This document shows positions 44,314 through 53,068 of a stretch of 64,000 nucleotides of DNA, piece after piece. Source of the stretch: an uncultured candidate division Zixibacteria bacterium (GTDB lineage: Bacteria; Zixibacteria; MSB-5A5; GN15; PGXB01); the NCBI GenBank assembly GCA_937925655.1, contig CALAMC010000047.1, forward strand, positions 1 through 64,000, read 5' to 3'. A program made the translations under genes and the position numbers. The stretch's first letter is position 1. Every line of letters begins with the position of its first letter. Under the pieces are notes generated by a model, which saw nothing but the letters and a program-made list of their open reading frames with translations, did not search any database and was not told the origin of the DNA.

Positions 44314-44931
44314 CTAACCAATTATGCGCCGCATAAGTTCCATATTTAAATTCTTGCGGCGACAGTGTAGGGTTTTTATGATCATATCCACTTCTTCGAT
44401 AGCCGTCTCAAGATGCTTATTTATAACGACGTATTCAAATTTCGAAAAAAGTCCCATTTCCTTCACCGCTCTATCGAGCCTGATTTTTAATTGCTTATCG
44501 TCCTCGGTCCCCCTTTTCTTTAACCGCCGCTTCAGCTCGGCCCGGCTCGGAGGAAGTATAAATATAAGCGCTCCTTCGGGATACAACCGCTTTATCTTAA
44601 ACGCCCCCTTGACATCGACATCCAGCAGTATCACGCCACCGTTTTTCAAAATCCCGTCCAGGGGGCGGCGTGGCGTCCCATAACGATAGGTGTGTACCCG
44701 GCATGATTCGGCAAAAAAACCCCGCTTTTGTAAATCCGAAAACTCGGACGAAGAAACAAAATAATATTCGCGACCGTTTTTTTCGCCGGTTCGCGGCGGA
44801 CGGGTCGTGTATGACACCGAAAACGCCCACCCGTCTTTCTTGTGCCTTTTTAAAAGTGCCCGGCAGATGGAGCTCTTCCCCCCACCCGACGGCGACGATA
44901 TAATTATTATTTTGCCTCGACCGATTTTCAT
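44314..44931 (-). CDS. gmk: Guanylate kinase
   Basis: Gmk converts GMP and ATP to GDP and ADP. The protein of 205 residues has the P-loop SSPSGGGKSS (13-22), the GMP-binding SYTTRPPRTGEKNGREYYFV (40-59) and the LDVDVKGA segment near 98. One residue differs from the common VDxQG motif but the fold is complete. It lies between yicC and rpoZ, 24 and 29 bases away. Confidence 0.95.
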   Translation of the reverse strand: MKIGRGKIIIISSPSGGGKSSICRALLKRHKKDGWAFSVSYTTRPPRTGEKNGREYYFVSSSEFSDLQKRGFFAESCRVHTYRYGTPRRPLDGILKNGGVILLDVDVKGAFKIKRLYPEGALIFILPPSRAELKRRLKKRGTEDDKQLKIRLDRAVKEMGLFSKFEYVVINKHLETAIEEVDMIIKTLHCRRKNLNMELMRRIIG

Positions 44932-44955
44932 TGATGGAAAATATTTCCCCTGCGA

Positions 44956-45831
44956 TTATTCAATATTCTGAACCTGCTCACGTATCCGCTCAATTTCTTC
45001 CTTGAGTTCGACCACCATATGCGTGATATCGGGATTGGCCGACTTGGAACCGATCGTGTTGGCCTCACGGTTTAATTCCTGCAAAATAAAATTGAGCCGC
45101 CGGCCGACCATGCCGTCATGACTGATTTCATCCAGAAACTGGGACAAGTGTGAATCGAAGCGGACGCATTCTTCGCTGATATCCGCCCGTTCGGCCAGAT
45201 AGGCGATTTCTTCCTCGAAACGCGACCGGTCATACTCTTTTTTGTCGAGCAATTCTTCAATACGGGCGGCCATCTTCGACCGAAACATCTCAAAATTATT
45301 CCCCGCCAATTTGTGTATTTTTCCGATGACATTTTGGAGGATCTTTATACGGATTGATATGTCTTTCCCAAGATTGGCACCTTCCACCTGGCGCATGGCA
45401 ATTACCTGTTTCAACGCGGCGGTCGCGGCCTTTTTGACCACCGGCCATACCTTTTCTTCCAGATTTTCGCTTCGTTCAACCTTGAATAAGTCCTGAAACT
45501 GCAAAAAATGACCGATTTCGATGTCGCCGGCCAGCTTGAACTTTTTTTTGAGTTCCGCCAGATGATTATAAATGTCTTCGGCCAGGGTGGCGTTTAAGAC
45601 GGCCTTGTCGATACCCAGCCCGTAATCCTCGTAACTGACCACGACCGTCAACCGACCGCGATCGACCGCTGTCGCGATCAGGTCTTTCAATTTCGGCTCC
45701 AGAAAATTCAGCTGCCGCGGCAGGCGGAAGGCAAATTCCAGAAAACGGTTGTTCACTGATGATATTTCCACCGCCACCGCCAGATTTTTGGACCTGCTGT
45801 CGGCCCGTCCGAAACCGGTCATCGAGTTCAT
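44956..45831 (-). CDS. YicC/YloC-family endoribonuclease
   Basis: YicC-type proteins form a barrel-shaped endoribonuclease and affect small-RNA turnover. The protein of 291 residues starts MNSMTGFGRADS and has SVNNRFLEFAFRLPR, the central ELLDKKEYDRSRFEEEIAYLAERADISEECVRFDSHL and the C-terminal GRRLNFILQELNREANTIGSKS, which are the strongest family signatures. It heads the gmk-rpoZ-topA run. A perfect -35 box lies about 60 bases upstream. Confidence 0.92.
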   Translation of the reverse strand: MNSMTGFGRADSRSKNLAVAVEISSVNNRFLEFAFRLPRQLNFLEPKLKDLIATAVDRGRLTVVVSYEDYGLGIDKAVLNATLAEDIYNHLAELKKKFKLAGDIEIGHFLQFQDLFKVERSENLEEKVWPVVKKAATAALKQVIAMRQVEGANLGKDISIRIKILQNVIGKIHKLAGNNFEMFRSKMAARIEELLDKKEYDRSRFEEEIAYLAERADISEECVRFDSHLSQFLDEISHDGMVGRRLNFILQELNREANTIGSKSANPDITHMVVELKEEIERIREQVQNIE

Positions 45832-45867
45832 ACGGCCTTCCCTGTTATTATTGAAAAATCAGACTGA

Positions 45868-45896
45868 CAAATAAGCAATTATCCGGCTTTTGTCAA
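45868..45896 (-). promoter_or_regulatory. Candidate promoter of yicC-gmk-rpoZ-topA
   Basis: Minus-strand TTGACA (45896-45891), 17 bases and TATTTG (45873-45868). The -35 box is exact and the -10 box weak. It begins 17 bases after the stop of the exporter gene. Confidence 0.4.
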
Positions 45897-45912
45897 CAAC
45901 TCTTAAGGGAGT

Positions 45913-47316
45913 TCATTTCCCCCTTATATTATTGCCCCGAATAAAACTGAAGACACCGGCCCCGAGGATGACGAAAATCATAATGCCGTAAACCGCATTA
46001 TATCCAAAAACGAACCGGGATGCCTCGCTCAAGCCCTCCGCTCCGACGCGATCCTTATATATCCCGAACAGCGCGATAGTCATCCCCACACCCAGCGACA
46101 TACCCAGCGTGCGAATGGTCGAGATAATTCCCGAAGCCGAACCTTGTTGAGTGCGGTTGACCGCGCCCATGATAGTCGAGGTGTTTGGCGTCGAAAAAAT
46201 CCCCATCCCCAATCCGACCAGAACAAGAACCGCTATTATTTGAAAGGGCGTGGAATCGATACCGAGCCGCCGTATCAGCATAAATCCGATAAGCATCAGG
46301 AATATACCCAGCGTGCTGATATAACGAGCCTCAACTTTATCCGCCAGATATCCCGCCAGAGGTGCCATAACAAAGGTGCTGACCGGGATAGTCATCAGAT
46401 AAAATCCGACTCGATCCGGTGTAAAGTTTTTAATCTGCTCAAGATAAAAGGGCATCAGAATGGTTACCGAAGACAGGGCGACAAATACCAAAAGCATGCT
46501 CGACCCGGAAAAACTGAAAACACGATTTTTAAAAATGTCCAGTCCGACCAACCGGGTATCGGGTCGGGATTCAAAATAGAAAAATAAAAACCATGCCGCT
46601 ACCGACAAAACCAGCAACGCCAGCATGGGAGGCACCCGAATGGCATCTTTACTGTAAAGCATTATGGCCAGCATGAGGGCCAAAAAAGCCGTGGACAGGC
46701 TGACCGCTCCGGGCAAGCTGGTTTTACGGGTCGGGTCGGTGGCCGGGAAATCCTTTATATACTTGGTCGTAAAATAAATACCCAGCAACCCCACCGGAAT
46801 GTTAACAAAAAATATCCAGCGCCACCCGATAGACGAAATAATCAGGCCCCCCAGCGGCGGACCGGACATCAAGCCTACCGAAACGACCATCGCATTAACA
46901 CTTAACCCCCGGCCTCGCTCCGAGGCGGGAAAAGTGCGGGTGATTAAAGCAGGACCGACCGACATGAGCAGGGCCGCCCCGAATCCCTGTATAATTCGGG
47001 CCCCAATTAGCATGTATATATGTTGCGATATCCCGCACAAAAGCGACCCGACCAGAAAAATACTAAAACCCGCCTTATACGAGAATCGGAAACCTTTTTT
47101 TTCCGAAAGCGCCCCAAACACCATCAGAAACGACAGGGCCGTAATGGAATATGACAAGACCACCCAGCCGACCATGTCAATCGTGGTCTTCATTTCCCGG
47201 CTTATAGTCGGCAACGAGACGTTGACGATTGAAGAATCCAGCGTTCCCAGAAAAATTCCGGCCCCTGTTATCAACAAAGCTTGATATTTATATTTGGAAA
47301 CGTCGTGTTCAGTCAT
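45913..47316 (-). CDS. DHA2-family (EmrB/QacA-like) major facilitator transporter
   Basis: The protein of 467 residues has about 14 membrane segments, the number typical of DHA2 drug:proton antiporters. Near residue 30 GTLDSSIVNVSLPTISREM is the family's first-helix motif. The loop after helix 2 and GARIIQGFGAALLMSVGPALI and GPPLGGLI (motif C-like, near residue 155) follow. Transport of a hydrophobic compound is likely; no periplasmic adaptor gene is adjacent, so it may work alone. It diverges from the ECF sigma gene across 150 bases. Confidence 0.9.
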   Translation of the reverse strand: MTEHDVSKYKYQALLITGAGIFLGTLDSSIVNVSLPTISREMKTTIDMVGWVVLSYSITALSFLMVFGALSEKKGFRFSYKAGFSIFLVGSLLCGISQHIYMLIGARIIQGFGAALLMSVGPALITRTFPASERGRGLSVNAMVVSVGLMSGPPLGGLIISSIGWRWIFFVNIPVGLLGIYFTTKYIKDFPATDPTRKTSLPGAVSLSTAFLALMLAIMLYSKDAIRVPPMLALLVLSVAAWFLFFYFESRPDTRLVGLDIFKNRVFSFSGSSMLLVFVALSSVTILMPFYLEQIKNFTPDRVGFYLMTIPVSTFVMAPLAGYLADKVEARYISTLGIFLMLIGFMLIRRLGIDSTPFQIIAVLVLVGLGMGIFSTPNTSTIMGAVNRTQQGSASGIISTIRTLGMSLGVGMTIALFGIYKDRVGAEGLSEASRFVFGYNAVYGIMIFVILGAGVFSFIRGNNIRGK

Positions 47317-47470
47317 CTAAATTCGCCCGTTGCCCGCCTAAATATTTCAAAAAAGGTTTGACAATATCGCATTTATCTTACTTTTTAACTGCATATAAGT
47401 CAATGGATTAATTTGTATTAAACATGGCTCTGGCCTTAAACGTTATAAATACAGTCAGGCGACAAGATCC

Positions 47471-48037
47471 ATGAATACAGAGATTGAGGATCTTGTCCGT
47501 AAATTTGTGGATGGTGACCACGCGGCTTTTGCCGAATTGGTCAGGAGGTATGAAAAGAAAGTCTATGGCGTCGCCTATCGCATGATGGGCAACCATCTCG
47601 ACGCCGACGACGTAACCCAGGAGGCCTTCATACGGATTTACAAAAATCGTGAATCCATAAAAACAGCAAGTTTCTTTTCCTGTCTGCTGATGAAAATTGC
47701 CACCAACTTTGCCATCGACCTGATCAGGAAAAAGAAAAACAGATTTGTTGCCATCGACGACGACACCACCGCTTCACAGGCGCTCAAAGCCCAGCTGATT
47801 GATAAAAGCCTGGGCCCCGATGAAAGCATGGAAAGCTCGGAGCTCATGGCGCACGTCAAAAAAGCCGTGGACATGTTACCGCCCCGCCAGAGAACGGCAA
47901 TAATTCTGCACGACATTGAAGGTTTTTCCAAAGATGAAATAGCCGATATTATGGAATGTCCGCAGGCGACGGTGCGATCCAATTTGCACATCGCCCGAAT
48001 AAAAGTAAAAAAATGGCTTACCAAAAATAAGCCCTGA
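47471..48037 (+). CDS. ECF-type RNA polymerase sigma factor
   Basis: This 188-residue sigma-70-family protein has only regions 2 and 4: YRMMGNHLDADDVTQEAFIRIYKNRESI (region 2, about residues 35-65) and LPPRQRTAIILHDIEGFSKDEIADIMECPQATVRSNLHIARIKVKKWL (region 4, about 137-184). That is the ECF layout. It is followed after 12 bases by an anti-sigma gene and then two related lipoprotein genes, so it probably controls an envelope response and perhaps its own operon. No clear ECF-type autoregulatory promoter was identified. Confidence 0.93.
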   Translation: MNTEIEDLVRKFVDGDHAAFAELVRRYEKKVYGVAYRMMGNHLDADDVTQEAFIRIYKNRESIKTASFFSCLLMKIATNFAIDLIRKKKNRFVAIDDDTTASQALKAQLIDKSLGPDESMESSELMAHVKKAVDMLPPRQRTAIILHDIEGFSKDEIADIMECPQATVRSNLHIARIKVKKWLTKNKP

Positions 48038-48049
48038 CAAGGAACTGAT

Positions 48050-48556
48050 ATGCCCTGCCACCATTTTATTGAACTCAAAGTCGACGACTACCTCACCGGT
48101 CGACTGACGCCCGATGATAAAAGGCTTTTCGATGATATTATCGGACGCTGTCCGGATTGCCGCAGTTTTCTCGAGGAACAGCGCGCGGCTTATGACTTGA
48201 TCCACGAAGTCTCTCGACCCGAGACTCCGGAATTATACTGGTCAGGTCTGGAAAAATCGATTCTCGCGCGAATTGAAAGCAGCGACATCAAGACGAACAA
48301 TGAAATCGCCGCCGATGATGCCGGGCCTCATCGCATTTGGAATGCGGTGATACCGTTGGCGGCGTCCTTTTTGATTTTTCTGGTTTCGCTTTCAATGGGT
48401 GACAAAGTCGGAAAGGTTGCCGGATCCGGGCCTACCGCCGCTAACACCGTTGAAATCAACTCGGCTCAAACCAGTTATGCAAGCCTGATTGAAAGCCCGG
48501 AGATCATAGCCATAAGCTATATTGCGGCCTCACCCCCAGGGACTTTCGGCTTTTAG
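48050..48556 (+). CDS. Membrane anti-sigma factor with zinc-finger (ZAS-like) N-terminus
   Basis: The 168-residue protein starts MPCHHFIELKVDDYLTGRLTPDDKR and has C33PDC36 as a CxxC pair, with His4/His5 as candidate partners, matching the zf-HC2/ZAS fold of anti-sigma factors. One membrane segment (about 97-117, IPLAASFLIFLVSLSM) anchors it, leaving a short periplasmic C-terminus of about 50 residues. AAGGA precedes the ATG. It very probably holds the upstream sigma factor inactive at the membrane; the signal is unknown. Confidence 0.85.
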   Translation: MPCHHFIELKVDDYLTGRLTPDDKRLFDDIIGRCPDCRSFLEEQRAAYDLIHEVSRPETPELYWSGLEKSILARIESSDIKTNNEIAADDAGPHRIWNAVIPLAASFLIFLVSLSMGDKVGKVAGSGPTAANTVEINSAQTSYASLIESPEIIAISYIAASPPGTFGF

Positions 48557-48583
48557 ACGGCTTTTTTGCGGGGACAAATTGTA

Positions 48584-49423
48584 ATGAAAAAGACGCTCTT
48601 TACCGCAGTTTTGATTTTACTGGCCGCTTTTATGACTTGCCAGCGTTCGGAACAAACCGTGATGCTGGAACTGAAATACCCTGACGGCCAGGTTATTGTC
48701 TGGGAGTACGAACAGACCGAGCGTACCGAGGAATTTAAAAACGACAGCCTCTGGCGCCTTGACGAAATTTCTCATTCCGGAACGACCGTCGAAGAAATCA
48801 TAAACAAGCTTGACAGCACCTTTTTAATTAAACATACAAATCAGATCCACTCAAAAATCCTCGATCCCAAGACCAATACCTACTGCACCCGTGATACGAC
48901 CGAATATGTATATTCTCTGCAGACCGCCGATGGTCGGATTTTCTGGATCGAGGGCGGCGAAATGCCCGATTCCACGACCCTGAAGTCTTATAAAAACAAA
49001 TTTAAAGACCTGGCGGCGCAATATCCGTCCCGCCCCGTTTCCGTCGGATACACCTGGACGCAAACGTCCAAAGTGGAACTTAAGGATGGTCGCATGAATG
49101 ACGTGACAACCTCCTATAAAGTCCGTGACCTGACCAAATATGACGGACATAATTGCGCCATTATTGACTTCAAGTCGGATCAGGCATACCCCATCGAAAT
49201 GAAGCTGGAGGGGGGTAAGGGCACTCTGGAGGGCAAGGGTAGCAGAAAGACCAGGGGTGTATTATATCATGCTTATGACGAGGGCATAATCATAGAATTT
49301 GATATTAAAAGTGACATGGTCTCTGAACTTGTGGAAAAATCGGAATCGGGTGAGGCAAAAGTCATCGTCAAGAAAAAAAGTAGTAGGTCATATAAGATGA
49401 CAGAACATATATTACCGGAGTGA
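48584..49423 (+). CDS. Hypothetical lipoprotein, paralogue of the next gene
   Basis: The 279-residue protein from ATG 48584 has a lipoprotein signal (LLAAFMTC, Cys near residue 18). The mature part is beta-rich with no known domain. It shares a layout with the following gene: an L-K-x-P-x-G-Q segment, a K-x-F/I-x-N-D-S-L segment, a VGYTW/VGYEW segment, KDGxxxDxTxxxxV and a D/YxxNCAIID/DCVVID strand. The two are diverged tandem duplicates. A TTG-initiated longer frame is rejected. Position after sigma and anti-sigma genes suggests they are targets or sensors in that response. Confidence 0.7.
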   Translation: MKKTLFTAVLILLAAFMTCQRSEQTVMLELKYPDGQVIVWEYEQTERTEEFKNDSLWRLDEISHSGTTVEEIINKLDSTFLIKHTNQIHSKILDPKTNTYCTRDTTEYVYSLQTADGRIFWIEGGEMPDSTTLKSYKNKFKDLAAQYPSRPVSVGYTWTQTSKVELKDGRMNDVTTSYKVRDLTKYDGHNCAIIDFKSDQAYPIEMKLEGGKGTLEGKGSRKTRGVLYHAYDEGIIIEFDIKSDMVSELVEKSESGEAKVIVKKKSSRSYKMTEHILPE

Positions 49424-49427
49424 TAGT

Positions 49428-49457
49428 CACCGAATTGCGACGACAAGGAATTCGGTG
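49428..49457. other. Intercistronic hairpin between paired lipoprotein genes
   Basis: CACCGAATT and AATTCGGTG form a perfect 9-bp stem around a 12-base loop, a few bases after the first lipoprotein stop. There is no T-tract, so it is more likely an mRNA processing or stability element than a terminator. Confidence 0.45.
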
Positions 49458-49485
49458 AAGGCAGCCATTACGGGGAAAACTGCCG

Positions 49486-50328
49486 ATGAACATGAAACAT
49501 ATTCATGCCTGGGCGATCTTTGCCGCCATCCTGCTTTGCGGCGGATGTTCTGATAAAACCGGGCCGACCAAACTGGTTTTAAAATTCAAGCCCGGTCAGA
49601 TCGTCACCAGTGAAACGATTCGCAATTCGACTATAAAAAAATTCATCAACGATTCGCTGGTCCAGTCTTATCCTTATAAAGAAATCATCAACTTTAAAGA
49701 AGAGACTTTGGATACTCTGCCGGGGGGGAAAGGACTGCTGGCATGGACATCCGAAGTCCTTATAATCGCCCCGGATTCGCTCGACCCGAATCTTGAGGAT
49801 ACCCTCAAATGGCTGATGACCATCGAAACCATTCAGCATCCCAACGGTTATAATGAATTTTATGCCATCTCCGACAGCTCTCGTTTGTCCATGATCGATT
49901 ACTATAAACGTTATCTGGAACAAATGTCCTTGATTTTACCGGACCAGGCGGTCGGTGTCGGCTATGAATGGGACCATGCTTTCAAGGTTATACTGAAGGA
50001 CGGCGAGCGTAAGGATGCCACTAACCATTTCCGTGTTACCGGATTCGAGAAAAAAATGGGCTATGATTGCGTCGTAATCGACCGCGATGCGGTCATGATT
50101 CTTCCTCTCCAATACCCCGCCCCCGATTCCGTATCGAATCTGATTCGGTTAACCCAGACTAATTACAGCAGTCGCAGCTGGCTGGCCCTGGATAGAAGCA
50201 TACTGGTTTATGAAGAAATCAAATTTCGTGAAAAGGTCGAAGGAACTTGGTACAAACCCGACGGCATCAAGAAATTCCGTCATGAAATTGAAGGTACCGG
50301 AGTCACCACTCTGGCAGACGTTAAATAA
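49486..50328 (+). CDS. Hypothetical lipoprotein, paralogue of the preceding gene
   Basis: The 280-residue protein has a signal peptide and lipobox LLCGGC (Cys near residue 21). It begins with KLVLKFKPGQIVTSETI and contains FINDSLVQSYPYKEI, VGVGYEWDHAFKVILKDGERKDATNHFRVTG and YDCVVIDRDAVMIL, aligning along its length with the preceding lipoprotein. No enzymatic motif is evident. It is the last gene of the sigma/anti-sigma cluster. ATG 49486 is used; an ATG two codons later is equally possible. Confidence 0.7.
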   Translation: MNMKHIHAWAIFAAILLCGGCSDKTGPTKLVLKFKPGQIVTSETIRNSTIKKFINDSLVQSYPYKEIINFKEETLDTLPGGKGLLAWTSEVLIIAPDSLDPNLEDTLKWLMTIETIQHPNGYNEFYAISDSSRLSMIDYYKRYLEQMSLILPDQAVGVGYEWDHAFKVILKDGERKDATNHFRVTGFEKKMGYDCVVIDRDAVMILPLQYPAPDSVSNLIRLTQTNYSSRSWLALDRSILVYEEIKFREKVEGTWYKPDGIKKFRHEIEGTGVTTLADVK

Positions 50329-50407
50329 TTCTTTATTCCCGCCTCATTTTATACACTATTGCTCTTTTTTATTGGCCGATCGACCTCTTTATTCATAGAT
50401 TTTAATC

Positions 50408-51613
50408 GTGTTTTCGCGCGTTATTATTATCATCCTGGACGCCTGCGGCGTGGGCGAACTGCCCGATGCCAGACTCTACGGGGATTGCGGAGCCGCTACC
50501 CTGCCTAACCTGGCGAGAGAATTCGGCGGGCTGAATATGCCGGTTTGCGGCCGTTTGGGGCTGGGCAATATTGTTCCCATTACAGGCATCCCGCCCTCAT
50601 TAAACCCTTTGGCCGGTTATGGTAAAATGGCGGAGATATCCCCCGGCAAAGACTCTACTTCGGGTCATTGGGAAATCGGCGGTATCATTCTGGAAAAGCC
50701 GTTTCCGCTTTATCCCGACGGCTTTCCCGACTATTTGGTAGCCGAATTCGAACGGCGGGCCGGAATCAAAACTATCGGCAATATCCCCGCCAGCGGCACG
50801 GACATAATACAAAATCTGGGACAAAAACACCTTGAAACCGGCGCCGTAATTTTATACACCTCGGCTGACTCGGTCTTTCAACTGGCCGCCCATGAAGACA
50901 TTATTCCCCTTGATCGTTTGTATGACATTTGCCGTATCGCGCGACAATTGCTCCAAAATGAACACGCCGTCGGGCGAGTTATCGCAAGACCCTTTGTCGG
51001 AACACCCGGAAATTTTACCCGAACCGCAAACCGTCGCGATTTTTCCCTGCCTCCGCCCGCAGATACGTTTCTGGACCGACTGCATCAAAAAAACATTCCA
51101 ACCGTCAGTATCGGCAAAATTTACGACCTTTACGCCGGGCGCGGTATAGCGCGAGCGGTCAAAACCGGAAATAACCGCGACGTCATGGATAAATTATCAG
51201 CGGAATTAAATATCACACACCGGGGTTGCATTTTCGCCAATTTGGTTGATTTCGATATGCTCTGGGGACACCGCAACGACACTCTGTCCTTTGCACAAGG
51301 GTTGGAGGAATTCGATGGCTGGCTGGAAAGTTTCCTCGAAAAATTGACTGACAATGATCTTTTGATAATTACCGCCGACCACGGTTGTGATCCTACCATG
51401 AGAAACTCGACCGACCATACCCGCGAATACGTCCCTCTTTTGGTTTATAATAAAGACATGGTTGCGGGCGTATCTCTGGGGACAAGGAGATCCTTTGCCG
51501 ACATTGCCGCCACCATTGATGATATATTTGAACTTGACGGGTATTTTAAACGCCGGCAACATGGTATTATGCCCGCCAGTTTCTTAAAAGAGATTGTCCA
51601 TTGCCTTGGATAG
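50408..51613 (+). CDS. deoB: Phosphopentomutase
   Basis: DeoB interconverts (deoxy)ribose 1-phosphate and 5-phosphate. The 401-residue alkaline-phosphatase-fold protein has the metal site LDACGVGELPDA (9-20), DSTSGHWEIGG (near 80) with the phospho-acceptor Thr, LVDFDMLWGHRND (near 280) and TADHGCDPTMRNSTDHTREYVPLL (near 320-345). Translation starts at a GTG with no clear Shine-Dalgarno. It precedes deoC by 43 bases; together they lead from deoxynucleosides to glyceraldehyde 3-phosphate and acetaldehyde. Confidence 0.94.
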   Translation: MFSRVIIIILDACGVGELPDARLYGDCGAATLPNLAREFGGLNMPVCGRLGLGNIVPITGIPPSLNPLAGYGKMAEISPGKDSTSGHWEIGGIILEKPFPLYPDGFPDYLVAEFERRAGIKTIGNIPASGTDIIQNLGQKHLETGAVILYTSADSVFQLAAHEDIIPLDRLYDICRIARQLLQNEHAVGRVIARPFVGTPGNFTRTANRRDFSLPPPADTFLDRLHQKNIPTVSIGKIYDLYAGRGIARAVKTGNNRDVMDKLSAELNITHRGCIFANLVDFDMLWGHRNDTLSFAQGLEEFDGWLESFLEKLTDNDLLIITADHGCDPTMRNSTDHTREYVPLLVYNKDMVAGVSLGTRRSFADIAATIDDIFELDGYFKRRQHGIMPASFLKEIVHCLG

Positions 51614-51656
51614 CGTTATAATGGCATTTTGAGTTTTTGATGGACAGGATACCAAA

Positions 51657-52325
51657 ATGACGGAAAAATTATTCAGTTACTTTGACCATGCCTTGCTTCA
51701 GTCCGAAGCCGACGAGCGCGCCATATTAAAATGTTGCCGCGAAGCCATGGAATTTAATTTCTATGCCATCGCCATTAATCCGTACTGGGTCCCGGTTGCC
51801 AAACATGAATTGACCGGAACCGATGTGAAAATCGTCGGCGTCTCCGGGTTTCCTCTGTCGGCCAATACAACCGCCATCAAAATCGCCGAAGCCCTTAAAG
51901 GCGTTGAAGACGGCGCGGATGAAATCGACATGGTTGCCAATGTTGGTCTGCTGGTATCGGGCGAATTCAAAAAGGCCGAAGACGAAATTTCACAGGTTCG
52001 CAGGAACTTGCCTAAAGACATCATCCTGAAGGTTATTATCGAGGCGCCCAAGCTTACGCCCGAACAGCAAGTCGATGCCACCAAAGCCGTCATTGGCGGC
52101 GGCGCCCAGTTTGTCAAAACCGCCACCGGCTTTTTTGGAGGAGCAACGGTCGATATTGTAAAACGATTAAAGCAAACGGCCCAAAACCAAATAAAAGTCA
52201 AGGCCTCGGGCGGGATAAAAACGCTGGCCGATGCCGAAGCCATGATCGCGGCCGGGGCCGATCGCCTGGGGTCATCATCGTCGGCCGCCATCATGCGGGA
52301 GCTCCTGGGAATACCTAAGGCATGA
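51657..52325 (+). CDS. deoC: Deoxyribose-phosphate aldolase
   Basis: DeoC splits deoxyribose 5-phosphate into acetaldehyde and glyceraldehyde 3-phosphate. The protein of 222 residues is a TIM barrel with GFPLSANTTAIKIAEA (near 66), EIDMVANVG (near 93), the Schiff-base lysine in FVKTATGFF (near 158) and KASGGIKTLADAEAMIAAGADRLGSSS at the C-terminus. AGGA precedes the ATG. Its stop overlaps the next start (ATGA), linking it to the small zinc-ribbon protein. Confidence 0.95.
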   Translation: MTEKLFSYFDHALLQSEADERAILKCCREAMEFNFYAIAINPYWVPVAKHELTGTDVKIVGVSGFPLSANTTAIKIAEALKGVEDGADEIDMVANVGLLVSGEFKKAEDEISQVRRNLPKDIILKVIIEAPKLTPEQQVDATKAVIGGGAQFVKTATGFFGGATVDIVKRLKQTAQNQIKVKASGGIKTLADAEAMIAAGADRLGSSSSAAIMRELLGIPKA

Positions 52326-52519
52326 ATAACGCACAAGACAAAGATAAAGCCTCCAAACCTTACATCGGCGTCATCTTCAAGTGTTGCCGCGTATATTCGA
52401 GGATTTATATTAATGCCAGAGGCGACGCCTTTGTCGGCTGGTGCCCAAAATGCGCCACTAAAATGGAAGTTAAAATTTCACCGACCGGCTCCGACAGTCG
52501 GTTCTTCACGGCGGAATAA
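52322..52519 (+). CDS. Small zinc-ribbon-like protein of unknown function
   Basis: This 65-residue protein has four cysteines that could hold one zinc ion: FKCCRVYSRIYIN near residue 20 and WCPKCATKM near 41. The pattern CC-x-VY-x-RIY followed by CPxC and a final RFF looks like a small conserved family, but I do not know its function. Its start overlaps the deoC stop and its stop overlaps the archaemetzincin start (TAATG), so it is translationally coupled on both sides. Confidence 0.75.
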   Translation: MNNAQDKDKASKPYIGVIFKCCRVYSRIYINARGDAFVGWCPKCATKMEVKISPTGSDSRFFTAE

Positions 52520-53058
52520 TGGCGTTTATCAAACCGAAAATCGTGGTAGTTCCGCTCGGCGAGGTGGACTTCATGCTGGTCAATCGCCTGGCCAGCAATA
52601 TCGGACAGGTGTTCAACCGCTCCGTGGATATTCTGAAAGGGATGAAGGTGCCTGATGAAGCCTTTAACGTCATCCGCAATCAGCATTATGCCTCCATCAT
52701 CCTGCAGAAACTGGAGCGGATTAAAGTCAACAGCAAGGAACAGATTGTGGCCGTCTGCGAAGAAGATATATATCTTCCCGATGAGCCCTATGTCCTGGCG
52801 CACTTTGATGTCGTTTCCGGGACAGCCGTAATTTCCCTCAATAAAATCCGACAGGAATTTTATGGACTTCCGGAGGATGAAACCAAAGTGTATGACCGCC
52901 TGTTCAAGCTGGCCGTCCAACAGGTCGCCTATATGAGTGAAATAGCCGGATGCCGTAATCCGGTTTGCATAAATCATTACAGTGTGAACATGATGGATAT
53001 CGACAATCGCGGTAGCAAGCTGTGTGACATCTGCCGCCGCCAACTGGGGTCAAAGTGA
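52519..53058 (+). CDS. Archaemetzincin homologue lacking the catalytic zinc motif
   Basis: Archaemetzincins are small zinc proteases with HExxHxxGxxHC plus a second cysteine-bound zinc. This 179-residue protein matches over its length: IVVVPLGEVDFMLVNRLA, FNVIRNQHYASIILQKL, EEDIYLP, VVSGTAVISLNKIRQEF and a C-terminal C145...C150...CDIC set. At the catalytic site, residues 134-145 read QQVAYMSEIAGC, so both ends of HExxH and the third His are gone (Q, Q, Y, G). The four structural-zinc cysteines remain. It is probably not a protease; binding or regulation is more likely. It is coupled to the small protein upstream. Confidence 0.82.
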   Translation: MAFIKPKIVVVPLGEVDFMLVNRLASNIGQVFNRSVDILKGMKVPDEAFNVIRNQHYASIILQKLERIKVNSKEQIVAVCEEDIYLPDEPYVLAHFDVVSGTAVISLNKIRQEFYGLPEDETKVYDRLFKLAVQQVAYMSEIAGCRNPVCINHYSVNMMDIDNRGSKLCDICRRQLGSK

Positions 53059-53068
53059 TTATATTGCC

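Noticed and set aside
47317..47470. TTGACA at 47358-47363 as promoter of the sigma factor gene
   Set aside because: No acceptable -10 element 16-18 bases downstream, and the start is over 100 bases away.
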